Source of the DNA: MPNP01 sp026710155
GTDB lineage: Bacteria > Pseudomonadota > Alphaproteobacteria > Rhodobacterales > Rhodobacteraceae
Length of the DNA: 64,000 nucleotides
Direction of reading: 5' to 3'
Assembly (NCBI GenBank): GCA_965200885.1
Contig: OZ241737.1
Location: forward strand, 1,674,001-1,738,000
Part shown: positions 28,418 through 36,604 of the stretch, in pieces
How positions within the stretch are numbered: the first letter of the stretch is position 1
How the letters are laid out: each line of letters begins with the position of its first letter
Program-made: the position numbers and the translations under genes
The notes under the pieces: generated by a model
What the model was told of the DNA's origin: nothing
Database searches by the model: none
Seen by the model: the letters and a program-made list of their open reading frames with translations, nothing else

Positions 28418-29233
28418 ATGGCAGATATTAAGGACAATATAGAGATCCTCAAATGGCAAATTGAAATGGGGGGCGATGAAATCATTGGTGAAAAACCGGT
28501 GAATCGATTTCTCGAAGAAGACCCAAAAGTTGCCAAACCAACCTTGAATGTGTCCCCTTCGCACGACATTAAGCCTCCAGATCCAAAATCAGTTGAAAAA
28601 CCACCACAAGAAAACATCAATTCCCAAGATGCAGTAACAGAGGCAACAAAACTGGTTGCCGATGTCAACAACCTCGAGGATTTAAGAAAAGCGATATTGG
28701 AATTTCCACATTGCTCGTTTAGAAATACTTCAAATAATCTGGTTTTTTCTGATGGTAATCCTGAAGCCTGGTTAATGATTTTGGGTGAAGCACCAGGTTA
28801 CGAAGAGGATATGAAGGGAAAACCGTTTGTGGGTAAATCAGGCCGGCTTTTGGACAAGATATTTTCTGAAACCGGAATTTCCCGATCCAATTCAAAGCCT
28901 CATGATTCATTCTATATCACCAATACCATAAATTGGAGACCACCCGGAAATCGCAACCCTATTAAAAATGAAATCGAAATGTTTCGGCCATTTGTCATAA
29001 AGCATATTGAATTGATCAACCCTAAAATATTGGTTTTGTCAGGTAACATCGCTTGTACTGCAATTTTAAACCAGCAGGGTATAACCAAATTGCGGGGAAA
29101 ATGGTTGAATATCGATAATTTGCACATTATGCCGATTGTTCATCCAGCCTTCCTGTTGAGAAATCCTACTTTCAAAAAAAACACTTGGCAGGATGTACTG
29201 GCAATCAAGAAAAAGCTAGTGGAGCTGATATGA
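28418..29233 (+). CDS. Uracil-DNA glycosylase, family 4-like, without the iron-sulfur cysteines
   Basis: 271 residues. The N-terminal 85 residues are a low-complexity, Pro/Lys-rich extension. The catalytic domain shows GEAPGYEEDMKGKPFVGKSG, NTINWRPPGNR and HPAFLL, the family 4 blocks. Only two cysteines exist (C99 and C213). The positions that hold Fe-S ligands in thermophilic family 4 enzymes are Trp173 (INWRPPG) and Phe/Arg near 189 (EMFRPF). It removes uracil from DNA at the start of base excision repair. Its stop overlaps the start of moaB. Confidence 0.85.
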   Translation: MADIKDNIEILKWQIEMGGDEIIGEKPVNRFLEEDPKVAKPTLNVSPSHDIKPPDPKSVEKPPQENINSQDAVTEATKLVADVNNLEDLRKAILEFPHCSFRNTSNNLVFSDGNPEAWLMILGEAPGYEEDMKGKPFVGKSGRLLDKIFSETGISRSNSKPHDSFYITNTINWRPPGNRNPIKNEIEMFRPFVIKHIELINPKILVLSGNIACTAILNQQGITKLRGKWLNIDNLHIMPIVHPAFLLRNPTFKKNTWQDVLAIKKKLVELI

Positions 29234-29763
29234 ATTCCGGTGATTTGCATCCTTTTGTACCAGTCAATATTGCTGTATTGACCATTTCCGATACCAGGAC
29301 TAAGGAAGATGATAAATCAGGCAAGCTTTTGGCACATAAAGCAGCCGGTGAAGGTCACAAGGTGGTCTGTCAAGAAATAATACCGGATGAGTTTAACCTC
29401 ATTAGGAAAAGACTGTTGGAATTGGGTGAAAAATATGACGTGGATGTGGTGATAACCACTGGGGGAACAGGTTTAACCGGCAGGGATGTTTCAGTTGAAG
29501 CTCACCACAGTATCTATGAAAAGGAAATAACTGGTTTCTCGGCTTTGTTTACGTTGCTGTCCTACAATAAAATTGGAGCATCAGCCATACAGTCAAGAGC
29601 TTGTGGAGGTGTCTATGCCGGAACCTATTATTTTGCCATACCAGGTTCTCCAAGTGCTTGTAAGGATGCTTGGGATGGCATACTGAAATCACAATTGGAC
29701 CTACGAAATCTTCCCTGTAATCTTGTAGAGATAATGCCTCGTTTGGAAGAGCACCGGAAATAA
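29230..29763 (+). CDS. moaB: Molybdenum cofactor biosynthesis protein B
   Basis: 177 residues from the ATG at 29230, which overlaps the UDG stop (ATGA). MoaB/MogA fold: NIAVLTISDTR at the start, the TTGGTGLTGRDVSVEA loop that binds molybdopterin, and the AIPGSPSACKDAWDGIL C-terminal block. It adenylates or handles molybdopterin in cofactor synthesis, together with MoaD and MoaE encoded 20 kb upstream. Confidence 0.93.
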   Translation: MNSGDLHPFVPVNIAVLTISDTRTKEDDKSGKLLAHKAAGEGHKVVCQEIIPDEFNLIRKRLLELGEKYDVDVVITTGGTGLTGRDVSVEAHHSIYEKEITGFSALFTLLSYNKIGASAIQSRACGGVYAGTYYFAIPGSPSACKDAWDGILKSQLDLRNLPCNLVEIMPRLEEHRK

Positions 29764-30163
29764 AATGGTTTTAAATTAACGAAGAAAAAGGAATACCCCA
29801 AGATAATAAATCCAATGATGTGAATGTAATTGGCACTTGCAAGGGTTTTTGGAGCAATCCTGCATACAAATGAAAACGATCTAGCCAATGACTTTAAAAA
29901 TAGAAACTTGGTTGGTGGAAAGGTATATCGGGCAGAACGACCAAAATAATCTTACTGATCATACAAAGTTTACTAGAAGTAAAAGACGACTACTAGAGGA
30001 AGCAAATTGTCGGTAATAAAAATTGGAAAATCTTTGGATAAATACATGGAGCAATTTTACTACAAATGAAGCAACGAAACTTAGTATATTTCCATTGGAG
30101 GTATCCTTATAAACAGAAACTATTGTTTGTAAGAAATATATTTGAGATATAAAATCTGACTTC
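29764..30163. other. Intergenic, no gene seen
   Basis: 400 AT-rich bases between convergent moaB and the DsbD-alpha gene. Short open frames on the minus strand have no start signals or family resemblance. No strong terminator hairpin was found by eye. Confidence 0.4.
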
Positions 30164-31060
30164 TTAACATCCCTGGATTTCATAGGTATGGTTATCGGTA
30201 AGTATTGTTAGCAGGATTTTGGAAGTATCCAGTTTCTTGCTACTGTCTTCCAGGAATTCAAAATCGGTATAGATGACACTAAATTCACGGTTTTCCAGAA
30301 TTTCCCTGGGCTTGTAGAAAAATACCGGATCGGCGGTACTTTCGTAAATCGCAAGGAATGGTTTCTCAGGATTGAGCAGTGATGTACTGATACTTGTCGA
30401 AATCACCGGAGGATCCGTTTCATAATTTATTGTACAATCAATCTCATCCTGGTGGCTTGCAGGAGCCCAAACTGTTGGTTTGCTCAGTAAGGAATCATGT
30501 AAAGCCGGCCAATCCATTTCAAGGAATGGCAAAAGGTCAATTGAAATTTCCTCGAAAACAGGAATGCAGACATCCTTGCAAACTCCCATGAAAATTGTTC
30601 CAATACCACTTATGGGCATTCCTGACTTTTCAGGTTTGATTTGCAATGGAAATATGACCCTATCGGTATAACCAATGGATTGTTCTCCAGCCATCTCGAC
30701 AATGGATGGATTGGGCCAGTGAATTTCGTAGTCCTGGAAATTGTTTTTGGCAAGCCATTCAATAGATAGGGGAATTCCTGTATTTCCTGTTTTGCGCCAA
30801 TAGGTTTTCCAACCTTCAACCAATTTTATGTCAATGCCTGCATTGTGAACCTCAATGCCATTCTTCTCCTCCCTCCATCCATGCAGAATTTCAATGGTGT
30901 AGATATCTTCTGGTATACTCGCATTATAGAGGGCCAGACCAGAATTTTCAGGTTCGCTTGCCATTGAGGGGTTAAAATAACCTATCAGTAGCAGTATGTA
31001 GAAGAACCTGATAAAGGAAATCTTTATTAATGGTCGTTTTTGTTTTTTCATTTTTTTCAT
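30164..31060 (-). CDS. Periplasmic DsbD-alpha-like (thiol-disulfide) domain protein
   Basis: 298 residues with a basic, hydrophobic export signal (MKKMKKQKRP then about 20 hydrophobic residues, cleavage near SMA). The body is a DsbD N-terminal-like domain: GWKTYWRKTGNTGIPLSIEW and the redox pair in GVCKDVCIP, in which two cysteines are spaced by three residues. No membrane electron-transfer domain follows, so this is the soluble, stand-alone version. It probably receives or passes reducing equivalents in the periplasm. Divergent from algH, a pairing common in alphaproteobacteria as I recall. Confidence 0.8.
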   Translation of the reverse strand: MKKMKKQKRPLIKISFIRFFYILLLIGYFNPSMASEPENSGLALYNASIPEDIYTIEILHGWREEKNGIEVHNAGIDIKLVEGWKTYWRKTGNTGIPLSIEWLAKNNFQDYEIHWPNPSIVEMAGEQSIGYTDRVIFPLQIKPEKSGMPISGIGTIFMGVCKDVCIPVFEEISIDLLPFLEMDWPALHDSLLSKPTVWAPASHQDEIDCTINYETDPPVISTSISTSLLNPEKPFLAIYESTADPVFFYKPREILENREFSVIYTDFEFLEDSSKKLDTSKILLTILTDNHTYEIQGC

Positions 31061-31123
31061 AACAAGTTATTCTATCTGCCAATGATTAAGTTTGAAGTAC
31101 CTTTCAAGTTTGAAAGCAATAAA

Positions 31124-31717
31124 ATGGATGACGGTCCAATTTCAGGTTCCACAAAACCTCCCGTACATTACCTGACCGGCAAACTGTTGATTGCCATGCC
31201 GGCAATGGATGATCCTTACTTTCAAGATAGTGTCATATTGATTCTTGACCATGATGAATCCAAAGCCGTGGGAGTTGTAATCAACAAACCCGCGGGTTTC
31301 ATTCAATTTGGTAAGCAGGTAGGAAAGGAAAAAGCTGAGGTATGGGACAATTTACAGATACCCGTTTACTTTGGTGGACCGGTTGATAGTGAGTTGGCAA
31401 TGATTTTACACTCATGCGATATAACCGATTACGAGTCATCGCAAGTAATTAACGAACACTTTTGTGTTACCAGTAGCTTGCACATACTGGAGGAGATTTC
31501 CAAAGGGGAAGGTCCTGACAAGCGTCTTTTCTCATTGGGATATGCCAGTTGGGCCCCGGGTCAACTTGAGAATGAACTACAGGCAAATGTTTGGCTTGTT
31601 GGAGAAGGTTCAAAGGATCTGGTATTTGATACGGATGCCCACGATATTTGGTCATCCGCAATTCAATCAATCGGAGTAGACCCAGGTTTACTGTCAACCA
31701 AAGGTGGTACGGCCTAA
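31124..31717 (+). CDS. algH: YqgE/AlgH family protein (UPF0301)
   Basis: 197 residues from the ATG at 31124, which is preceded by GAAAG. An ATG at 31082 is possible but would leave almost no room between the two divergent genes. Diagnostic blocks: GKLLIAMPAMDDPYFQDSVI, GVVINKPAG and FGGPVDSE, plus GYASWAPGQLENEL. The family is widespread and named for a regulator of alginate synthesis in Pseudomonas; its molecular role is not settled. Confidence 0.9.
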   Translation: MDDGPISGSTKPPVHYLTGKLLIAMPAMDDPYFQDSVILILDHDESKAVGVVINKPAGFIQFGKQVGKEKAEVWDNLQIPVYFGGPVDSELAMILHSCDITDYESSQVINEHFCVTSSLHILEEISKGEGPDKRLFSLGYASWAPGQLENELQANVWLVGEGSKDLVFDTDAHDIWSSAIQSIGVDPGLLSTKGGTA

Positions 31718-31734
31718 CCATTTTCCCAGGCAGT

Positions 31735-32724
31735 TCAATCCTTTCGTGCTGCTCTTTCCAATCTGTCATTGATCGTCAATCCCAATCCCGAATTTGGAAC
31801 AGGTGAGACTATGATGCGCATTGAATTGGCAGATTGGGCTTTCTGGTCTGCTTCTCTCAAGACATGATAAAGATTTTTTGCTGCCTCAACTAAATCGCCC
31901 TTTTCAGAAAGGTTGAATTCAGCATCAGCAGACTCTCCAAATCCAATCAAAATATCATCTTTTCCTTTTTCCTGACAATTGATGACAATTGAAGTCTCCG
32001 GGGAATAATGACGAAATTTGGAACCTGGTGAAGGTACGCTTTCTCCCTCAAGGCAGGATTCAATGTTCAAGTCGGACAATTTTTCTGAAATTTCCTTTTT
32101 GGTAACAAACCCTAGTCTAAGTATCCGGATCTTGGCATGATCACACATCAATATCGTTGATTCCAATCCCATGGGACAGTCTTTGCCATCAATTATGGCA
32201 TCTATTTTGCCATTGAAGTCGGATAAGACATGGTTGGGTGAGGTTGAACTGATTTTTCCGGACAGATTAGCAGATGGACCCACAATGGGCTTTCCGAACA
32301 GTCCAATTAGATTGTGCATGATGGCATTTGATGGTATCCGAAGGGCAATGTATCCTGAATTTGCAGTCACTATATCGGGTATTTTTGAGGATTTCTTTAT
32401 CGGTAGGATCAAGGTTAGGGGACCAGGCCAAAATATTTTTGCGAGGTGACGGGATGTATCATCAAACAACGCCAGTTCCGAAGCCATTTCCAAATCCTTG
32501 ACATGAACAATCAAAGGGTTTGATGATGGCCTTCCCTTGACCTTGAATACCTTGGCGACGGCTTTCACATTGAATGAATCTGCTCCCAAACCATATACGG
32601 TCTCAGTCGGAAAAGCCACCATTCCGCCATCTTCCAGAATACCTGAAGCCACAACCAGTGACTTTTTCGTGGGAGGGAGTAGAAGTGTTTTCATATTGAA
32701 TTTAAGGGAATCTCTTTTATCCAT
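31735..32724 (-). CDS. L-threonylcarbamoyladenylate synthase, two-domain Sua5 type
   Basis: 329 residues (a second ATG at 32694 would give 319). YrdC/TsaC domain: AFPTETVYGLGAD, KVKGRPSSNPLIVH, GPLTLILP and VGPSANLSG. The C-terminal Sua5 domain begins after PSPGSKFRHYSPE. It makes threonylcarbamoyl-AMP for t6A37 of tRNAs with ANN anticodons. The convergent algH gene ends 17 bases away. Confidence 0.92.
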   Translation of the reverse strand: MDKRDSLKFNMKTLLLPPTKKSLVVASGILEDGGMVAFPTETVYGLGADSFNVKAVAKVFKVKGRPSSNPLIVHVKDLEMASELALFDDTSRHLAKIFWPGPLTLILPIKKSSKIPDIVTANSGYIALRIPSNAIMHNLIGLFGKPIVGPSANLSGKISSTSPNHVLSDFNGKIDAIIDGKDCPMGLESTILMCDHAKIRILRLGFVTKKEISEKLSDLNIESCLEGESVPSPGSKFRHYSPETSIVINCQEKGKDDILIGFGESADAEFNLSEKGDLVEAAKNLYHVLREADQKAQSANSMRIIVSPVPNSGLGLTINDRLERAARKD

Positions 32725-32937
32725 TAATTGGAGATGGCATGATTTTCAAATATCGGTTTTTCAATTTTATAATCCTCAAAAACCACAGGCTTTTCACAAA
32801 TTTTTTCCAAATCCAATCAAATTCTGGCCAAAGCCGACCACATTTGACAAGATTGCAAACTCTTGTCTCAAGTTCTGGGGCATTGTGAAACAATTTTTCC
32901 AAACCACCATTCCAGCAAGCTCCGGATATTCAAACCA

Positions 32938-33117
32938 TTGGGGATTACATACTTAGGTAACCTTTGCAGGATCTAACCTGCTTTTTTTGGATTTTGCTTG
33001 TGCCTCTATCGAGTTGATTTTGGTTCGGCTTTCAACAAAGCGCTCATGACATTTGGTGATACGCCATTCTTTCAAACTTGAAAGAATGGTCACTTAAGTA
33101 TAATCCCCAAAATTTAA
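32938..33117. mobile_element. MITE-like element with inverted ends and a central perfect hairpin
   Basis: The left end TTGGGGATTACATACTT (from 32938) recurs inverted at 33096-33114, where TACAT is shortened to TAT. About 180 bases are enclosed, with no coding capacity. Near the right end a perfect hairpin has 12-base arms (CCATTCTTTCAA, 33064-33075, and its complement, 33078-33089). The same end sequence borders a second unit at 33955-34566. No target duplication could be verified. Confidence 0.45.
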
Positions 33118-33141
33118 ATTAACTCGCTTCCGGGGGACATA

Positions 33142-33177
33142 GGTACAATAACAGCAGGAGTATTGCGTTATTGTACC
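33142..33177. repeat. Inverted repeat downstream of the Calx-beta gene
   Basis: Perfect 11-base arms GGTACAATAAC and GTTATTGTACC around 14 bases. It lies 67 bases beyond the stop of the minus-strand gene ending at 33244. It could be a terminator but has no T-run, or part of the repeat-rich patch around it. Confidence 0.5.
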
Positions 33178-33243
33178 ATTTGAGAGTAGATCGATGCACA
33201 AACGATACGATGCCCCCTTTATATGGAGAAGCAAAATGGAGTG

Positions 33244-33870
33244 TCATTCACCGAACGTTTGGCCCTCATACCCTTCGCCATACTTCTGGTCCTCGTAACT
33301 GGTGCCACTGGGGTCCACGATGCTAGCAGTGATGGCGCGGGTGCGCGGGAGACGGTCAAACCCTTCAACCCATTGACTAGGGCAGGGCTGGTAGGGGGTA
33401 TGCCAATAATTCCATTGGGGTGACCAGTTTACCTCTGGGTCATACAACTCCAGCTCGAAGGTTTCGGTTTCCTCGGCAATATGGTCTCGGAGGGTTTCAA
33501 CTCGGACCTCTTTATGAGTATCGAACCTATGAAAGGTTATGGTACCTTCCTTTGGTACATAATCCTGACTGCCAGCTGTGCCGTTTTTGGTGCGAAATTT
33601 GTAGCGAACAACCCCATAGGTTTTGCGCGGTTTCATGATACTGAATACGACGGTTTCAGACTCCTCCACAAGCTGAGAAGGCGTTACGATAGGCTCGGCG
33701 AGTTGCGGCGACCTGCACTGGCTATCATCATTGGTATTATCACTTGGGGAGGATTGAAGCTGAAAGGGGTGGTAGACCCATGAAAGCGCGGACTGCGGCA
33801 TGAGCAAAAAGGCAAAACAAAATGACAGGATCAAGGCCATAATAGAAGGAAATATAATCAATTTTCTCAT
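33244..33870 (-). CDS. Small secreted Calx-beta domain protein
   Basis: 208 residues. An N-terminal export signal (about 1-30, ending PQSALS) is followed by a short Ser/Asp/Pro linker and one Calx-beta unit (about 65-170): VVRYKFRTKNGTAGSQDYVP, KEGTITFHRFDTHKEVRVE and an acidic DHIAEETETFELEL. Calx-beta units bind calcium and usually occur in arrays in adhesins, so a lone unit in a small exported protein is unusual. The rest is Trp/Tyr/Pro-rich. Function unknown. It sits between two repeat-bordered elements, so it may be part of transferred DNA. Confidence 0.7.
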   Translation of the reverse strand: MRKLIIFPSIMALILSFCFAFLLMPQSALSWVYHPFQLQSSPSDNTNDDSQCRSPQLAEPIVTPSQLVEESETVVFSIMKPRKTYGVVRYKFRTKNGTAGSQDYVPKEGTITFHRFDTHKEVRVETLRDHIAEETETFELELYDPEVNWSPQWNYWHTPYQPCPSQWVEGFDRLPRTRAITASIVDPSGTSYEDQKYGEGYEGQTFGE

Positions 33871-33954
33871 TGTTTTTCTCCATTAAGTTTTTTCTTCGAT
33901 GCCTATTATGGATGATTTCGCTGGCCAATGTAAAGTACTTTTTCCTGACTTCAG

Positions 33955-34566
33955 ACATTTTTTGGGATTACATACCTGACCATGCAGGCTTGCAATTTTC
34001 CTCCCGACCTGAACAATCCCGCCTGATGAAACCCGGAGATGTCACCGATATCCGAACCGGAACCCGGTTGAATGCAACCTCCATGGCCATGACGGGTGAG
34101 CATCCTGTCATGAACGGTGGTATCAAGCCATCCGGCCATCACAATCAAGTCACCGCCTGACCGGCTTCCGTTGCCATGAGCCAGGGCAGTGCATCGGCGG
34201 GCCATGTGGATTTGATGTCCATTCGGTTGTAGGCCGGGCCCGATTGTTGTGTTGCAACGTCGAAAACGCCGGATGTTCTTACAAGACAGCCGTTTCATGT
34301 AGTGCGGAAGAGGGAGGGAATTCTTATGGCAAACAAATCGGGAAGGGGAAATGCCATTCCGGGGCTTGGGAAGGCGGTTCCTGACAATCCTGCAATCAGC
34401 CCCTCCATTGTGGGGCAGGGGAGGATTGTTGAACGGCTGGATTGCCGGGAGGAATTGACGAGGGAACGGGAGTTGAGGCAGAGGCAGTTCGAATATCATC
34501 TTGACAAGCTGGTGGGGTGATTGCTTCAGGAGTGCGTAGTCAAGTATGTAATCCCCAAAAAATTGC
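33955..34566. mobile_element. About 610-base unit with inverted ends enclosing a dead hsdS fragment
   Basis: Left end TTTTTTGGGATTACATACC (33957 on) and right end, inverted, TTTTTTGGGGATTACATAC (34563 back to 34545) match in about 18 of 19 positions. They resemble the ends of the 180-base element at 32938-33117. Between them lies an HsdS pseudogene that is richer in GC than the surroundings. No transposase is present, so it would be a non-autonomous element moved by a transposase elsewhere. Confidence 0.45.
34026..34520 (+). pseudogene. Type I restriction specificity subunit (HsdS) fragment, multiply broken
   Basis: The plus strand, in changing frames, encodes recognisable HsdS pieces. First MKPGDVTDIRTGTRLNATSM and VMNGGIKPSGHH, the start of a recognition domain. 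Then a second frame reads VAMSQGSASAGHVDLM, matching the usual ITISQGGASAG block, and is cut by a TAG. Last comes IVERLDCREELTRERELRQR with QFEYHLDKLVG then stop, the C-terminal coiled coil. Several frameshifts, stops and an internal deletion are evident. Related to the fragment at 16442-16878 but in opposite orientation. Confidence 0.7.
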
Positions 34567-34671
34567 TATAGATTGCTTGGGTTTGAATAAACAGTTGTGC
34601 CCTTTATTTTGATTGCAAATCAGGGAATAGCATCTATAAATAAATTAGCAGTCATATAAGGCAATAATAAT

Positions 34672-35343
34672 ATGAGATTTTATATTGATTCTGCCGACAT
34701 ATCAGTTTGGCATGATCTCATGTCCACAGATTTGTTTTATGGGATTACAACAAATCCAACCTTGGCTTACAGGTCGGGCCTTTCTTACACGACAATTGAT
34801 TGGGGTGAGATGGCTCGTCAGGCGGCTGACCTTGGTGCCAAGGAACTTCATGCACAGGTCTATGGGCCTGTGGAGGGTTATACCGATTGGGCTGGTGCCT
34901 TTTATGAACAGGGCAATGCCGCAGGACTTCGTCCCGTAGTCAAAGTACCATTAACTGAAGATGCTGTCAGAAAAATTGGAGCCTTAAAAGAACTTGGTGG
35001 AGCCTTACTGTTAACTGCTGCTTATGATGCCAAGCAAATGCTCATCGCAACTCTTTTAAGTGTTGATTACATTGCTCCTTATTTCGGTCGAATGATTGAT
35101 AATGGTATTCCAGCCCTAGGTGTGCTTTCTGATATGCTGGCGATTCGGAATAAGACCAAAGAAACAGCACCACATATTCTTGTGGCTTCATTACGGACAA
35201 CAGATCAATTGGTTCGACTTGCGGCTCAGGGTCATGACCACTTTACCATTGCTCCAAATATTTCACGTGCTCTATTAAATGACAAAAGAACATTATTGGC
35301 AGTGGAGGAATTCGAAGATGCCGCTACAAAACTCATGAATTGA
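34672..35343 (+). CDS. Transaldolase-family aldolase (fructose-6-phosphate aldolase/FSA type)
   Basis: 223 residues, the short form of the transaldolase family. MRFYIDSADI and GITTNPTLA near the start and the Schiff-base lysine K91 in VVKVPLT are diagnostic. The GRMIDNG and ASLRTTDQ blocks follow. FSA enzymes cleave or form aldol bonds with dihydroxyacetone-type or glycolaldehyde-type donors. The gene faces the sugar ABC operon and is adjacent to a deoxy-sugar oxidation locus that otherwise lacks an aldolase. I therefore infer that it cleaves the 2-keto-3-deoxy acid or a downstream sugar phosphate. The alternative is a general pentose-phosphate side enzyme. Confidence 0.85.
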   Translation: MRFYIDSADISVWHDLMSTDLFYGITTNPTLAYRSGLSYTTIDWGEMARQAADLGAKELHAQVYGPVEGYTDWAGAFYEQGNAAGLRPVVKVPLTEDAVRKIGALKELGGALLLTAAYDAKQMLIATLLSVDYIAPYFGRMIDNGIPALGVLSDMLAIRNKTKETAPHILVASLRTTDQLVRLAAQGHDHFTIAPNISRALLNDKRTLLAVEEFEDAATKLMN

Positions 35344-35441
35344 AATCTCGCCTCATGGAAGAATTTGAATGCATCCAATATTGAAGTTCAGTGTACAATC
35401 AGAATATGAAGCAATAGTTCTTCAGCCAGTTCAATCAAATA

Positions 35442-35460
35442 TTCTGATTTCCAATCAGAA
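35442..35460. terminator. Bidirectional terminator-like hairpin between convergent genes
   Basis: Perfect 8-base arms TTCTGATT (35442-35449) and AATCAGAA (35453-35460) around TCC, between the convergent aldolase and ABC ATPase genes. GTTTTG follows on the plus strand. A longer imperfect pairing with AATCAGAATAT at 35397-35407 is also possible. Confidence 0.4.
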
Positions 35461-35503
35461 GTTTTGAAACAAAAACACCATTGATGTTTCATCAAATCAA
35501 TTT

Positions 35504-36601
35504 TTAAATCTGGTTTGCGTGGAGTCGTGGTCCATGCTCGCTGTCAAAAAAGTAGGCTTGGTTTTTATCAAGTGTAATACCCGCTGATATTCCCGTTGCA
35601 ATTTCAAAATCCTTGGGCATTTTTACAACAAGATGACCTCCCCGAAGGTCAAAAGTCACAAGAACTTGATCACCAGTCATCTCAACGGTGTAAACATTCG
35701 CATCAATTAGCCCTTTTCCGGCAGCAACCACCTTGCAGTCTTCAGGTCGAAATCCAAAAGTGGCTTGTTTGGTGTCGGGAATACCTGATGCATCAATTTC
35801 TGCATCACTGGTCAAAAATTTTCCGGATGTGATTGTCCCATTTATGAAATTCATTGGAGGTAAACCCATAAAACCTGCAACAAATAAATTGACTGGGTCG
35901 GAATATACCTCCTTTGGTGTTCCAATCTGCTGAATGACACCGTCCTTCATGATCGCAACTCTATTCGCCAATGTCATTGCCTCAATCTGGTCATGGGTAA
36001 CATAGATTGTGGTGATACCCAGCTCACTTTGCATGTGCTTAAGTTCGGCACGCATATTTCCGCGAAGCTTTGCGTCAAGGTTGCTAAGTGGTTCATCCAT
36101 AAGAAAAACCGAGGGTCGACGAACAATGGCTCTTGCCAGGGCGACTCGTTGCCTTTGACCACCAGATAATTGACTAGGAAACCGATCAAGGTGGTTGTGC
36201 AATTCAACCTGTTCAGCAGCAACTTGTACGGCTGCGTGCCTCTCGTTTGTTGGAACCTTGGCCATTTTCAATGGAAAGCCGATGTTTTCAGCAACGGTTT
36301 TATGTGGATAGAGTGCATAGGATTGAAAAACCATGGCAATATCGCGATACTTGGGTAGGACCTCTGTAACGTTGGTATCACCAATCAGTAACTCACCTGA
36401 AGAAATGCTTTCAAGACCGGCGATCATACGTAGTGCGGTTGACTTTCCACAGCCGGAAGGACCAAGAATAACCAGAAATTCCCCTGCTTCAACTTCAATT
36501 GAGAAGTCCTTCAGCGCATGGAAACTTCCATAGTATTTGTTCATTGAACGGATTGAAATTGATTTTGCTGACCCGTTTCTGTTTTCGGTTTCTTCTGCCA
36601 T
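35504..36601 (-). CDS. Sugar ABC transporter ATP-binding protein (UgpC/MalK type)
   Basis: 365 residues. Walker A GPSGCGKST, Q-loop FQSYALYPH, signature LSGGQRQRVALAR, Walker B VFLMDEPLSNLD and H-loop YVTHDQ. A C-terminal TOBE regulatory part (from about 240) is typical of CUT1 sugar importers. It is the last gene of a minus-strand group SBP-permease-permease-ATPase, and starts 3 bases after the second permease. Substrate is inferred from the neighbours to be L-fucose or a similar sugar. Confidence 0.93.
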   Translation of the reverse strand: MAEETENRNGSAKSISIRSMNKYYGSFHALKDFSIEVEAGEFLVILGPSGCGKSTALRMIAGLESISSGELLIGDTNVTEVLPKYRDIAMVFQSYALYPHKTVAENIGFPLKMAKVPTNERHAAVQVAAEQVELHNHLDRFPSQLSGGQRQRVALARAIVRRPSVFLMDEPLSNLDAKLRGNMRAELKHMQSELGITTIYVTHDQIEAMTLANRVAIMKDGVIQQIGTPKEVYSDPVNLFVAGFMGLPPMNFINGTITSGKFLTSDAEIDASGIPDTKQATFGFRPEDCKVVAAGKGLIDANVYTVEMTGDQVLVTFDLRGGHLVVKMPKDFEIATGISAGITLDKNQAYFFDSEHGPRLHANQI

Positions 36602-36604
36602 TGG

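Noticed and set aside
29628..30183. Short minus-strand frames between moaB and the DsbD-alpha gene
   Set aside because: AT-rich, no start signals, one is antisense to the end of moaB.
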